Below are positions 1 through 9,660 of a stretch of 64,000 bases of DNA, one piece after another (the stretch's first letter is position 1; each line of letters opens with the position of its first letter). The position numbers and the translations under genes are program-made. The notes beneath the pieces were generated by a model that was not told the origin of the DNA, made no database searches, and saw nothing but the letters and a program-made list of their open reading frames with translations. This DNA is from Spirosoma agri (GTDB lineage Bacteria; Bacteroidota; Bacteroidia; Cytophagales; Spirosomataceae): positions 20,533 to 84,532 of the forward strand of contig NZ_JAAGNZ010000008.1 of the NCBI RefSeq assembly GCF_010747415.1, in the 5' to 3' direction.

Positions 1-948
1 AAAGGGTTCGAACAAAATCCGCTGGATACCAACCTCATCGAAGGAGTAGATGCCGCCGTCGCGTTACGGCTAGATGAGCAGGAGGCACTCCGGCAGCGGT
101 TGGCTACCAGTCAGCAAGAGCAGGAAGCCGCCATGCATCAACTAAAAGCGGCTTTTGGGAAACAGAAAAGACGATGGATGGCCAGTTTGCTCGCTTGCCT
201 GGCCCTGCTCGGCCTTGTTGGTGCCTGCTGGATAGTTGACCGGAATGAGTGGGCTACCATACGTAAAGACCTGACTATTATGCCTTACCAACCCACGCAA
301 GCTGAAATCGACAGTTTGTCGGGTATCTGGCTTTACTATACGGGGGCACCCCAGGCACGTGTTAACGACCCCCGCCGGTTTCACCAGGTGGCCAACAACC
401 TGGTAGAAATTACCTACAAGGATGGTTATTTTATCTTTAACCGACACGGGGCCAACATTGATCACATTGGCTACATGCAGTTTGAAGCCCCGGCGCTGGT
501 GTCCATTTATTCACGGGTGAAGAACAAGAGCGGCACCGTAGAGTCGCCCATTCATGCGCTTTTACGGCTGGACAAGGAGAAACGCTACCTCACCAGCATT
601 GCCACGACCTGGAGCTTTGATATGGGTAGTGGCAACGATATGATCGGTATCCGAAATGTGTTTATCAAACAGGGCAGAGGGGGTTCACTGGAAGAAATCA
701 CCAATACACCCGAAAACGCGAACTGCCACTGCAAGATTATGAAGTGGGTACAGTTGAACAAACAAACCAAAACGTTTCAGTTGAAGTATCGCCTGTTAGA
801 TACCTTAGCCAGTGAACCCTTGAAAACGCTGATCGACGAAAAAAGTATCCTGCTGCGTGAGCCCCGCGACGGTGTTCTGCTCTCGCCCTCTTCGAGCAAA
901 CCGCCGTTTCGATCTGGCGATTCACCCTCACTGGAGCCGGTCCACTAA
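1..948 (+). CDS. Hypothetical single-pass membrane protein (5' end outside window)
   Basis: The reading frame is open from the first base, so the gene starts before the window; the first possible internal start at 100 is only a TTG. About 55 residues of charged, Gln/Glu-rich sequence that could form a coiled coil precede one hydrophobic segment (WMASLLACLALLGLVGACWI), so the N-terminus is probably cytoplasmic. A domain of about 230 residues follows on the other side of the membrane, containing SGIWLYYTGAP and a CHC pair near the end. I do not recognise the family and give no function. The stop codon lies inside the last codons of the convergent LytTR regulator gene (21-base overlap), so the two transcripts are antisense at their 3' ends. 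Confidence 0.7.
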   Translation, partial: KGFEQNPLDTNLIEGVDAAVALRLDEQEALRQRLATSQQEQEAAMHQLKAAFGKQKRRWMASLLACLALLGLVGACWIVDRNEWATIRKDLTIMPYQPTQAEIDSLSGIWLYYTGAPQARVNDPRRFHQVANNLVEITYKDGYFIFNRHGANIDHIGYMQFEAPALVSIYSRVKNKSGTVESPIHALLRLDKEKRYLTSIATTWSFDMGSGNDMIGIRNVFIKQGRGGSLEEITNTPENANCHCKIMKWVQLNKQTKTFQLKYRLLDTLASEPLKTLIDEKSILLREPRDGVLLSPSSSKPPFRSGDSPSLEPVH

Positions 949-1632
949 TTCACGGCGGTAAGTAAGCCCAACGGGTAGGGCTGCTTGGCCCACAAAAACC
1001 TCATTGCCGCTTAGGCGCTTAATTTTGTGCAGAGAAACTAGGTATGATTTATGAATGCGAATAAATTGACTAGCAGGTAATCGCTGCTCGAGCTCGGTCA
1101 TGGTCAAGGCCGTTACGTAAACCTGCTGCGTGGTGAACAGCTTAACGTAATTGCCCCAGCTCTGGCCATACAGCAGATCGTCGTAGGCCAGTCGTACCCA
1201 GTCGCCGTCTACTTTAATCACGAACGAGGCTGGACTGGGTACAGGTAAACTCCCCTGTTGCGTTTCCTCGGGTTGCGCGATCACAACTTTATCAATGGCC
1301 TTCAGGAACCGGGCGAACTCGATGGGCTTTAGCAGGTAATCCACTACGTTGTAATTGTAGCTTTCCAGCGCAAACTCTGAATGAGCGGTTGTGAGAATGA
1401 CTTTGGGCGGATGGGTCAGCGTTTCCAGCATCTGGAGACCGTTCATCTGGGGCATATTAATATCCAGAAATAACAGATCGACGGGTTGACGATGCAGAAA
1501 GTTGATGGCTTCGAGAGCATGATAGCAACTGCCGACCAGCACCAGCCGGTCTACCTGCTCAACGTAGTGCTGCAATACGTAATGAGCCGCCACTTCATCG
1601 TCAATGAGCAGGCAACGTAATGGATTGGGCAT
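928..1632 (-). CDS. LytTR-family two-component response regulator
   Basis: A 234-residue regulator with an N-terminal receiver domain (about residues 6-118) and a C-terminal LytTR DNA-binding domain (about 135-232). The receiver keeps the acidic pair D11-D12, the probable phospho-acceptor D57 (FLDINMPQMNG), T82 and K102. The LytTR part contains YGQSWGNYVKLF and FIRIHKSYLVSL, typical of the AlgR/AgrA/LytR fold. It is translated after the adjacent LytS-type kinase, whose 3' end overlaps its start by 32 bases, so the two are very probably translationally coupled partners. Targets cannot be deduced; the DoxX gene upstream is in the same orientation. Confidence 0.93.
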   Translation of the reverse strand: MPNPLRCLLIDDEVAAHYVLQHYVEQVDRLVLVGSCYHALEAINFLHRQPVDLLFLDINMPQMNGLQMLETLTHPPKVILTTAHSEFALESYNYNVVDYLLKPIEFARFLKAIDKVVIAQPEETQQGSLPVPSPASFVIKVDGDWVRLAYDDLLYGQSWGNYVKLFTTQQVYVTALTMTELEQRLPASQFIRIHKSYLVSLHKIKRLSGNEVFVGQAALPVGLTYRRELVDRLQ

Positions 1633-2665
1633 GAGACAGAGGAATTAGCTGAACGATCAGTTCGGTTTTGTACCGACCCGGTGGCTGTTCGATCCGTAAC
1701 TGATGTTTACCGGCATATAGAATTTCGAGCCGTTGCCGCGTATTTTGCAAGCCCAGCCCCGTCGATGTAACGGTCGCCTTACGACGCGCCGGCACCGAGT
1801 TTTCGACATTGAGGGTCAGCGTATCGCCGGTCAGCGTCAGCGAAATAAGCACGAAACACCCCTGGATATCACCCGTTCCGTGTTTGAACGCATTCTCGAC
1901 CAGCGGGATCAGGAGCAAAGGTGCCAGCTGGTAGCCTTGCAGCATACACGGATCAGTTGGGTAGCTATAATCGATCTGGCAGCGATTTCCTACCCGTTCC
2001 CGCTCCAGGCTTATGTAGCTGGTAATGAATTCGACCTCCTGCAAAAGCGATACCCACGACCGCCGACTGCTGTCGACCTGATACCGCATCAGCTTCGAGA
2101 GCTGCATGAGCAAATCAGGCATCCGGTTGGGCTGGTGTAAACTGATGCCGTATAGGTTGTTGAGCGTATTGAAAAAGAAATGCGGGTTCAGCTGAGCGTG
2201 CAGAAATTTCATTTGTACTTCCTGAAGCAACAACTGATCCGCATGGCGCTCCTGCTGCTGCTGGTAAAATCGTTGGATCAGGAAAAGAGCCATAATCGCA
2301 ATCAGACTAACGGTACAGGTAGCCAGGTGAAAAAGACCTATTTCGCGCCAGTCCTGCCTGTTATAAAATTCGGGATAAAGCCAGTAATTGGCCGTGTAGA
2401 CCACCAAACTGCCTGCCAGCAAACAAAGAGTCGTCAGGACGATATAGCGCCTGACCTGCTGATTGAACAGAAACGGAAACAGCACAAACCGGTGAAACTG
2501 CGCCTGACCATAGAGCAGCAGAAAGTAGATGAGGGCTCGGCCAAAATCATTGACGGTGGTCAGTCGATTCCAGGAGTTGAGGGACATCAGCACGAAGAGG
2601 ACTACGAAGAAGAGTCCTTCCCATACCCATCGTTTTCGGTTATCGAACCAGGTAGGTAGTCGCAT
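1601..2665 (-). CDS. LytS-type sensor histidine kinase
   Basis: A 354-residue membrane kinase. Four hydrophobic segments fill residues 15-130, followed by a short Gln-rich coiled coil and a His_kinase (PF06580-type) domain with the phospho-acceptor in LNPHFFFNTLN (H162). An ATP-binding region follows, with the N box LIPLVENAFKHG (N258) and a late G-rich segment (GLGLQNTRQRLE). There is no recognisable periplasmic sensor domain, so the membrane helices are the likely sensing part. It overlaps the LytTR regulator downstream and should phosphorylate it. Spacing from the DoxX gene on its 5' side is 29 bases, so all three may be one transcript. Confidence 0.92.
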   Translation of the reverse strand: MRLPTWFDNRKRWVWEGLFFVVLFVLMSLNSWNRLTTVNDFGRALIYFLLLYGQAQFHRFVLFPFLFNQQVRRYIVLTTLCLLAGSLVVYTANYWLYPEFYNRQDWREIGLFHLATCTVSLIAIMALFLIQRFYQQQQERHADQLLLQEVQMKFLHAQLNPHFFFNTLNNLYGISLHQPNRMPDLLMQLSKLMRYQVDSSRRSWVSLLQEVEFITSYISLERERVGNRCQIDYSYPTDPCMLQGYQLAPLLLIPLVENAFKHGTGDIQGCFVLISLTLTGDTLTLNVENSVPARRKATVTSTGLGLQNTRQRLEILYAGKHQLRIEQPPGRYKTELIVQLIPLSHAQSITLPAH

Positions 2666-2694
2666 TGATCAATATACCGTTTGACGAAGTGGCA

Positions 2695-3150
2695 CTACAC
2701 GACTCGGTTTAGCTCACCCCTGTTCTTCAACCGCTTACCAAGCAGCCAGTCCAGACTATAACGGCCCGGTCCGGCCGCTAAAATGGCCAGATAGCCAATC
2801 AGAAAGCTCGTTGCCAGTTCACCCTCGCCCAGAAAATCCCAGTTGTGTGACTGAAAAATAACGACCATCGCGATCAGCAGGGGAACCAGCGCCAGCCGGG
2901 TAAACAAGCCCAGGACCAGCATAATCGAACAGACCAGTTCCGCGAAGATAGCCAGTGTCAACGAAAGCGAGCCATCCAAACCCATAAAGCGGGTAAAGTC
3001 CGTTTTCCACTCGTGGAAATGCACGAATTTGACGTACCCATGATTGACGCTCATCATAACACCAAAACCCAAGCGTAACACCAGGGCAGCTAGATCGGGA
3101 TAAGCAACTAAAAGCTTCTGGAAAAATTGGCGGACCATACTGGTTGACAA
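2695..3150 (-). CDS. DoxX family membrane protein
   Basis: A 151-residue protein with four predicted membrane helices and the DoxX-family pattern near the N-terminus (ALVLRLGFGVMMSVNHGYVKF). Bacteroidota carry many such small inner-membrane proteins; some interact with redox enzymes, but no specific reaction is established for this type. The gene precedes the LytS/LytTR pair in the same direction with a 29-base gap, so it could be the first gene of that operon. The start ATG is followed by STSMVRQFFQKLL, a plausible amphipathic N-terminus. Confidence 0.85.
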   Translation of the reverse strand: MSTSMVRQFFQKLLVAYPDLAALVLRLGFGVMMSVNHGYVKFVHFHEWKTDFTRFMGLDGSLSLTLAIFAELVCSIMLVLGLFTRLALVPLLIAMVVIFQSHNWDFLGEGELATSFLIGYLAILAAGPGRYSLDWLLGKRLKNRGELNRVV

Positions 3151-3260
3151 AAATCGTTTAGTACCCGTTAATTACCGGCAAAAGAATCCTGAACACACGA
3201 GATCGACAAACGTAAATGACTAACTCAGTTGGTCACCAAAAAGACCTCGTTCGTCATTCT

Positions 3261-3295
3261 TTTGCCAAACAGACGATCGACCTGGTCGTACTTTG
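3261..3295 (+). promoter_or_regulatory. Candidate Bacteroidota promoter for the efflux operon
   Basis: The 289-base gap between the divergent DoxX and RND adaptor genes holds TTTG at 3261-3264 and TACTTTG at 3289-3295. These resemble the -33 (TTTG) and -7 (TAnnTTTG) elements of Bacteroidota sigma-A promoters, but the -7 box has one base fewer and the spacing (24) is longer than usual. No other gene was seen in the gap. Confidence 0.25.
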
Positions 3296-3439
3296 TACCG
3301 TTCCACCAGCTTTTGAAAGACGCATAGACCTGTGCTCGCCCAATTGGAGTCTGCTCGATCCATTTTAATTATTTTTTAATGAAGCCGGAATAGTTCAGCC
3401 AAAAATGCTGTTTCCGTTTAAGCCACTCGTTACAACCTG

Positions 3440-4612
3440 ATGTTCCCAATCAATACCGTATCTAAGTTAGGTTCACTCTTCTTAGCCTTATTTCTCACGC
3501 TGAGCCAGTTTGGTTGCGGCTCATCAACCAGCGAAACCACAACGACTGCCGACGTGCCTACGCTGCCTGTCGTACTGGTCAAAACGGCATCCGTGAATAC
3601 GTATCAGGAGTTTTCGGCGACGCTGGAAGGTCGGGTGAACGTCGATATCCGGCCGCAGGTAGAAGGTTACCTGGAAAAAATTTATGTTGATGAAGGCGCG
3701 GCTGTTCGCAAAGGTCAGCCCCTGTTTCGTATCGATACGCGCACCTACCAGCAGCAGGTCGGCAATGCCAGCGCCAGCCTATTGGCGTCGAAAGCTAATT
3801 TAGATAAAGCCGCCCTGGAAGTGGCCCGATTGACGCCGTTGGTTGAGAATAACGTCGTGTCGGATGTGCAGCTCAAAGCCGCTCAGTCGGCTTACGCGGC
3901 TGCTAAAGCCAATGTTGAACAGGCACGTTCGGTGGTCGGCAACGCCACTGTTAACCTGAACCGGACCTTGATCACGGCTCCGGCGAGTGGCTTCATTGGT
4001 CGATTGCCCTACAAAACCGGAAGCCTGGTGGGACGTGCCGAGTTACAACCCCTAACCACACTCTCGGACGTGCATGAGGTGTTTGCTTATTTCTCGATGA
4101 GCGAGGTCGATTTCCTGCATTTCACCGAACGATCATCGGGTACGAGTCTGGCAGATAAAATCAAAAAACTGCCGCCCGTCGATCTGATTCTGGCCGATGG
4201 TAAAGCGTATGCGCAGAAAGGCCGGATCGAGCTGGTGACGGGACAATTTGACAAAACGATGGGTTCCATCAGTTTCCGGGCCGTTTTCCCAAATGCGCAG
4301 GGGTTGCTCCGCTCCGGCATTACTGGGCGCGTGCGTATTCCGCAAGCCCATCCATCAGCGGTGGTTGTACCGCAGGAAGCTACGTTCGAGCGGCAGGACC
4401 GTGTGTTCGTCTACGCGCTGGCCGACAGCAATAAAGTGGTAAGTAAACCGCTCGAAATTGCGGGCAAAAGTGGCAATTTTTACCTGGTCACGAAGGGTAT
4501 TCAGCCCGGCGAACGGATCGTTCGGGAAGGGCTGGACCGGCTTCGTGATGGCGACATGATCACCCCGCGACTCATAGCAACCGACAGCCTGACAGCCGCC
4601 CGCGTCCAGTAA
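3440..4612 (+). CDS. RND efflux periplasmic adaptor (membrane fusion protein, AcrA/MexE type)
   Basis: A 390-residue adaptor that would link the inner-membrane pump to the outer-membrane channel encoded next. The N-terminus is a signal peptide ending at a cysteine (LSQFGCGSS), so it is probably a lipoprotein, although Q-F-G-C is not a perfect lipobox. The biotinyl-lipoyl half motifs flank a hairpin: VDIRPQVEGYLEKIYVDEG at about 70-88 and ITAPASGFIGRLPYKTGSLV at about 178-197, with an alpha-helical hairpin between them and beta-barrel and membrane-proximal domains after. First gene of a three-gene operon with the HAE1 pump (62-base gap) and channel. Substrates are unknown; the HAE1 pump type suggests drugs or hydrophobic toxins. 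Confidence 0.93.
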   Translation: MFPINTVSKLGSLFLALFLTLSQFGCGSSTSETTTTADVPTLPVVLVKTASVNTYQEFSATLEGRVNVDIRPQVEGYLEKIYVDEGAAVRKGQPLFRIDTRTYQQQVGNASASLLASKANLDKAALEVARLTPLVENNVVSDVQLKAAQSAYAAAKANVEQARSVVGNATVNLNRTLITAPASGFIGRLPYKTGSLVGRAELQPLTTLSDVHEVFAYFSMSEVDFLHFTERSSGTSLADKIKKLPPVDLILADGKAYAQKGRIELVTGQFDKTMGSISFRAVFPNAQGLLRSGITGRVRIPQAHPSAVVVPQEATFERQDRVFVYALADSNKVVSKPLEIAGKSGNFYLVTKGIQPGERIVREGLDRLRDGDMITPRLIATDSLTAARVQ

Positions 4613-4674
4613 TATTGAGTCTCTATTCACCGTTCCGGCCCAGCGTATTGGGTTGAAACGCTTCTGATTCATCT

Positions 4675-7600
4675 ATGTTTAAGCTATTCATCGAACGCCC
4701 GGTACTGGCTACGGTTATTTCTATCCTGCTGGTTATCCTGGGTGTCATCTCCCTGGTTTCGCTGCCCGTTACGCAGTTTCCTGAAATTGCTCCGCCCAGC
4801 GTGCAGGTAGCGGCCTCCTACCCCGGTGCCAACGCCGAAGTGGTGGCCCGCTCCGTCGCGACTCCACTCGAAGAAGCCATCAACGGGGTCGAGAACATGA
4901 CCTATATGACCTCGTCATCAGGCAACGACGGGTCGGTGGCGGTCAACATTTATTTCAAGCTGGGCACGAATCCCGATCTGGCAGCGGTGAACGTACAGAA
5001 CCGGGTGGCCAAAGCAACGAGTCTGCTACCTGCCGAAGTGATTCAGGCGGGCATTTCGACGCAGAAACAGCAGAACAGCATGATCATGATCCTCAACCTG
5101 AACAGCAATGAGGCCGTTTATGACGAAACGTTCTTGCAGAACTACGCTAAAATAAACCTGATTCCGGAGTTGCAGCGGGTGAGTGGGGTAGGGCAGGTAA
5201 TGGTCTTTGGTGTGAAGGATTATTCCATGCGGGTCTGGCTCAAGCCGGACCGGCTGGTGGCGCTTGGCCTGTCGCCCCAGGAGGTGATCGGGGCCATTCG
5301 GGAGCAGAATCTGGAAGCGGCACCGGGTAAAATTGGGGAGAACAGCCGCGAAGCGTTCGAGTATGTAATCAAATATAAGGGCAAACTCAACCAGCCGGAG
5401 CAGTACGAAAACATCATTCTGAAAGCCAATGCCGATGGCTCAACCATTCAGCTCAAGGACGTAGCGCGCATTGAATTTGGCTCGTTCACCTACAGTGGTG
5501 ATACGCGCGTCAACGGGAAACCCAGCGTCGGCATTGCTATCAACCAGATGGCGGGTTCGAACGCCAATGATATCCAGGTGGCCATTCTGTCGATCATGGA
5601 TAAAGCCGCCGGTGCGTTTCCCAAAGGCATAAATTACACCATCGGTTACAGCACAAAAACGTTCCTTGACGAATCCATCGATCAGGTGACACACACGCTG
5701 ATTGAGGCCTTTATTCTGGTGTTTATCGTGGTGTTCCTTTTCCTGCAGGACTTCCGGTCGACGCTTATTCCGGCCATTGCGGTGCCGGTTGCCATCATTG
5801 GTACGTTCTTTTTCATGCAGTTGTTCGGCTTCACGATCAACCTACTAACGCTCTTTGCGCTGGTACTAGCCATCGGGATTGTGGTCGACGATGCCATTGT
5901 GGTGGTCGAAGCGGTTCACGCCAAGATGGAGAAAAGTAGGCAGTCGGCGCGGTCGGCAACGATCCAGTCTATGCAGGAAATTTCAGGGGCTATCATTTCC
6001 ATTACGCTGGTGATGGCGGCTGTGTTCGTGCCGGTCGGGTTTATGAACGGCCCGGCGGGCGTTTTTTACCAGCAATTCGCGTTTACGCTAGCCATCGCCA
6101 TCCTGATCTCAGCGGTCAACGCACTCACGCTGAGTCCGGCGCTGTGCGCGCTGCTGCTGAAAAATCCGCACGGTGAGGATGAATCGGATAACGATGGTCA
6201 TTCGAAGAAAGGGTTTCTGAATCGGTTCTTCGACGCGTTCAATGCGGGCTTTACCTCGCTCACGAATAAGTACGTCGGTAGTCTTCGGTTTTTGATTCGT
6301 AACAAATGGGTTGGTTTGAGCGGGCTGGCGTTAGTGACTGCTGTCACGGTCTTTCTGATGCGAACCACACCAACGGGCTTCATTCCGTCGGAGGATCAGG
6401 GTTTCATTGCCTATTCGTTGAAACTCCCGGCGGGGGCATCCCTGCAACGCACGCAGAAAGTGGCCGATAAAATTGAAGGCATTTTGCACAAAACACAGGC
6501 CGTCGAGCAGCATATCGAAATCAGTGGGTTCAACATGATTGCCAACTCAGCCAGCCCATCGTATGCCGCCGGGTTCGTCAAAATGAAACCTTACGCTGAC
6601 AGGGGCGCCGTTAAGGATCTTCAGCAGGTAGTCGATTCGGTCAGCAAACAGGTAGCGGGTGTAGAAGAAGGTCGGGTCGATGTATTTACCATGCCCACCG
6701 TTCCGGGCTTTAGCAACGTCGATGGCTTCGAACTGCTGTTGCAGGATCGAACCGGCGGTAAAATTGATAAGCTCAGCGCTACGGCCAATGCTTTTATTGA
6801 GGAACTACAGAAGCGCCCTGAAATCGCGGCCGCCTTCACGACCTTCGATACGGGTACGCCCCAGTTTGAACTGGAGTTGGATGTCAAAAAAGCCAAACAA
6901 CTCGGCGTTTCGACCAGCGATATTCTACAAACGATGCAGGTGTATTACGGCAGCACATTTGCGTCGGACTTTAATCGGTTCGGTAAATTCTACCGCGTCA
7001 TTGCCCAGGCCGACGCACCGTATCGGGCTGATCCGTCGTCGCTGACCAGCATTTACGTGAAGAAGGCTTCGGGGCTGATGGTTCCGATGACGACGTTCGT
7101 TACGTTGAAACGCGTGTATGGACCGGAAGCCATCACCCGAAATAACCTCTTTACCTCGGTCGCCATTAATGGACAGGCTAAGCCGGGGTATAGTACGGGC
7201 GATGCCATCCGGGCGGTGGAGGAAGTAGCGAAGAAAAAACTCCCGGTTGGGTACACCTACGAGTGGACCGGCATGACGCGTGAAGAAATTGCGGCTGGTA
7301 GTCAGTCGAGTTTGATTTTTGGGCTTAGCCTGGTGTTCGTTTATTTCCTGCTGGCGGCTCAGTATGAGAGCTATGTACTACCGTGGGCGGTATTACTTTC
7401 CATTCCGACGGGGATTCTGGGCGTATTCGCGTTCATCAATCTGGCCGGAATCGACAACAACATTTACGTACAGGTGGGCTTGATCATGCTGATCGGCTTG
7501 CTGGCCAAGAATGCTATTCTGATCGTCGAATTCGCCATCCAGCGACGGCAGGCGGGTATGGGCTTACTGGCCTCGGCACTGGATGCGGCCAAACTGCGGC

Positions 7601-7872
7601 TACGCCCCATTCTGATGACGTCGTTTGCGTTCATTGTCGGGCTGGTGCCGTTGATGAGCGCCACGGGGGCATCAGCCAAAGGCAATCACTCGATCAGTAT
7701 CGGTACGGCGGGCGGTATGCTGACGGGCGTGCTGCTGGGGCTGTTTATCATCCCCGTCCTGTTCGTCATTTTTCAGGGAATTCAGGAGAAAATCAAGCGG
7801 CCCAGAACGGCCGAAGAACGGAAGGCATTGGCCGAAGAAGCGTTTGCCAACCACCCGATAACTCGTAATTAA
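4675..7872 (+). CDS. RND multidrug efflux permease, HAE1 (AcrB-like) family
   Basis: A 1065-residue inner-membrane proton/drug antiporter of normal HAE1 length, with the twofold arrangement of one helix, a large periplasmic porter loop and five or six helices. The proton-relay acids of TM4 are present (GIVVDDAIVVVEAV, D405-D406), as is the TM10 lysine (LLAKNAILIVEF, K945). The start MFKLFIERPVLATVISILLV is the classic AcrB-type beginning. It follows its adaptor and is two bases from the channel gene, so the three are a translationally tight operon. By family it would export amphipathic toxins; the substrate cannot be read from sequence. Confidence 0.96.
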   Translation: MFKLFIERPVLATVISILLVILGVISLVSLPVTQFPEIAPPSVQVAASYPGANAEVVARSVATPLEEAINGVENMTYMTSSSGNDGSVAVNIYFKLGTNPDLAAVNVQNRVAKATSLLPAEVIQAGISTQKQQNSMIMILNLNSNEAVYDETFLQNYAKINLIPELQRVSGVGQVMVFGVKDYSMRVWLKPDRLVALGLSPQEVIGAIREQNLEAAPGKIGENSREAFEYVIKYKGKLNQPEQYENIILKANADGSTIQLKDVARIEFGSFTYSGDTRVNGKPSVGIAINQMAGSNANDIQVAILSIMDKAAGAFPKGINYTIGYSTKTFLDESIDQVTHTLIEAFILVFIVVFLFLQDFRSTLIPAIAVPVAIIGTFFFMQLFGFTINLLTLFALVLAIGIVVDDAIVVVEAVHAKMEKSRQSARSATIQSMQEISGAIISITLVMAAVFVPVGFMNGPAGVFYQQFAFTLAIAILISAVNALTLSPALCALLLKNPHGEDESDNDGHSKKGFLNRFFDAFNAGFTSLTNKYVGSLRFLIRNKWVGLSGLALVTAVTVFLMRTTPTGFIPSEDQGFIAYSLKLPAGASLQRTQKVADKIEGILHKTQAVEQHIEISGFNMIANSASPSYAAGFVKMKPYADRGAVKDLQQVVDSVSKQVAGVEEGRVDVFTMPTVPGFSNVDGFELLLQDRTGGKIDKLSATANAFIEELQKRPEIAAAFTTFDTGTPQFELELDVKKAKQLGVSTSDILQTMQVYYGSTFASDFNRFGKFYRVIAQADAPYRADPSSLTSIYVKKASGLMVPMTTFVTLKRVYGPEAITRNNLFTSVAINGQAKPGYSTGDAIRAVEEVAKKKLPVGYTYEWTGMTREEIAAGSQSSLIFGLSLVFVYFLLAAQYESYVLPWAVLLSIPTGILGVFAFINLAGIDNNIYVQVGLIMLIGLLAKNAILIVEFAIQRRQAGMGLLASALDAAKLRLRPILMTSFAFIVGLVPLMSATGASAKGNHSISIGTAGGMLTGVLLGLFIIPVLFVIFQGIQEKIKRPRTAEERKALAEEAFANHPITRN

Positions 7873-7874
7873 TC

Positions 7875-9302
7875 ATGTCACGACCCTTCTTTTCGTCGTC
7901 TCGCTTGTCAGCCGTCCTGGTTGCGCTCACCTTGTTTGTCTCAGGGTGTAAAGTGGGCCAGAACTACCAGCGCCCGACGGTGCAACTGCCTGAGCAGTTC
8001 GGGCAACGTAGCAAATTCGATACCACCAGCGTCGCGCTGATTCCCTGGCGGCAGTTCTTTCGGGATACCGAATTACAGAACCTGATTGGAACGGCATTGG
8101 CCAACAATTTTGATTTGCAGATCGCCATCAAACGGATCGAGGAAAACCAGGCCTATGTGCGCCAGACGCGTTACGCCTTGTTGCCCGCCGTCAACGCGCA
8201 AATTGCGGCTTCGACGGTGACGCCATCCCGCAACAGTCTGAATGGGCTGAGCCTGGAGAATTTTATTGGCACCCGGCACCTGGAAGATTACTCCGCTAAC
8301 CTGTCTCTAGCCTGGGAGGTAGACATCTGGGGGCGAATCCGTCGGCAGAACGAAGCCACCCTGGCTCAATTCCTGCAAACCGAAGAAGCGGCCAAAGCGG
8401 TACGTACCAATCTGGTGGCGAGTGTAGCAACGGGCTATTTTAACGTCTTACTGCTCGATGCCCAACTGGATGTGGCGAAGCGGAACGTAGCCTTGGGCGA
8501 TTCCATCGTTCGATTGGTTCGGTTCCAGAAAAAGTCAGGCGATGTGACGGAACTGGCGGTTCAACAGGCCGAAGTCCAACGCCAAACCGCCGATCTGTTA
8601 CGCTCGCAGTTGGAGCAGGCATTGGTCATCGAGCAGAATGGCATTCGACAGTTGCTGGGCGATTGGCCGGGTGCCATTGCCCGAAGCAGCCAACTCACGA
8701 CGTATCCTCTTGCCGACACCTTGCTGGTGGGTGTACCGGCGCAACTGCTGGCTAACCGGCCCGATGTCCGGACGAGCGAACTTGGCCTGGTAGCAGCCAA
8801 TGCCCGCGCTGGCGTTGCCGAAGCCAGTTTGTACCCGGCCCTGACCATTACAGGAAGTGGCGGTTTGAATTCGTTTCAGGCCGGAAACTGGTTTGCTCTG
8901 CCTAACTCCCTGTTTTATAACCTGGCAGCTGGTTTGGTACAACCCGTTTTTGGCCGTCGCCAACTAAAAACGCAGCTTGACGTGAGTCGGATTCAGCGGG
9001 AAGCCGCCCTTATTCAGTTTCGGCAAAGTCTGAATACGGCCGTTACCGACGTGTCGAACGCGCTGGTTCGGAATGAGAAATTGCAGGAGCAGGAACGAAT
9101 TGCCACAACGCGCGCCCAAACGGTACAGGGCGCGATCAACAATGCCAAACTGCTGTTTAAGAGCGGGATGGCTACCTATCTGGAGGTGATTACGGCGCAA
9201 AGCAACGCCCTTCAGGCAGAGTTAACCTTAGCCGACATCAAGCGGCAGCGGCTGGGGGCTATGGTTGACGTTTATCGGTCGCTGGGGGGCGGCTGGCGAT
9301 GA
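7875..9302 (+). CDS. Outer-membrane efflux channel lipoprotein (OprM/NodT, TolC superfamily)
   Basis: A 475-residue outer-membrane factor. The signal peptide ends in a good lipobox (LFVSGCKVG), followed by the family pattern KVGQNYQRP, two OEP repeats rich in long helices (about 65-260 and 280-470) and LLANRPDVRTSE, a hallmark of the NodT branch. It completes the tripartite pump with the adaptor and HAE1 permease upstream, two bases away. A hairpin at 9359-9392 follows the stop codon. Confidence 0.95.
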   Translation: MSRPFFSSSRLSAVLVALTLFVSGCKVGQNYQRPTVQLPEQFGQRSKFDTTSVALIPWRQFFRDTELQNLIGTALANNFDLQIAIKRIEENQAYVRQTRYALLPAVNAQIAASTVTPSRNSLNGLSLENFIGTRHLEDYSANLSLAWEVDIWGRIRRQNEATLAQFLQTEEAAKAVRTNLVASVATGYFNVLLLDAQLDVAKRNVALGDSIVRLVRFQKKSGDVTELAVQQAEVQRQTADLLRSQLEQALVIEQNGIRQLLGDWPGAIARSSQLTTYPLADTLLVGVPAQLLANRPDVRTSELGLVAANARAGVAEASLYPALTITGSGGLNSFQAGNWFALPNSLFYNLAAGLVQPVFGRRQLKTQLDVSRIQREAALIQFRQSLNTAVTDVSNALVRNEKLQEQERIATTRAQTVQGAINNAKLLFKSGMATYLEVITAQSNALQAELTLADIKRQRLGAMVDVYRSLGGGWR

Positions 9303-9358
9303 CTAGCAAGTAGTGACTATAAATGTTGTAACAATAGGAATAGGCTTACTTATGAAAG

Positions 9359-9392
9359 CAATCTGAAGCTACTGGTATGCAGCTTCAGATTG
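9359..9392 (+). terminator. Hairpin ending the RND efflux operon
   Basis: A perfect 12-bp inverted repeat (CAATCTGAAGCT at 9359-9370 with its complement at 9381-9392) and a 10-base loop lie 57 bases after the channel gene stop. There is no T run, so termination is inferred from position and perfect symmetry. Confidence 0.55.
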
Positions 9393-9660
9393 GTGCCGAT
9401 ACACCAAGTAGAGACTATCAAATAAAAATGAATTTAGCTTTGTGGGAGACCTGTGAGGTAATAAGTAAAACATTCATTCCTCCCTCAGGTGCTGAGGAAC
9501 CTGACTTATACCGAGAAAGGGACAAGCTAGTCTTTGCCAGTATGGGTTCAACAAGTACTGCTGGACCATACTGATTAAGTGTTCTGGTCAACTTGAGGCT
9601 TGGGTTTAATCAACTCAATTTGGTGGTTATGCAATTAGGACAAAATGGCCAAAATTTTAA

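Noticed and set aside
9377..9574. 65-codon frame after the first efflux operon
   Set aside because: It begins inside the terminator hairpin, has no family resemblance, and lies in a decayed region.
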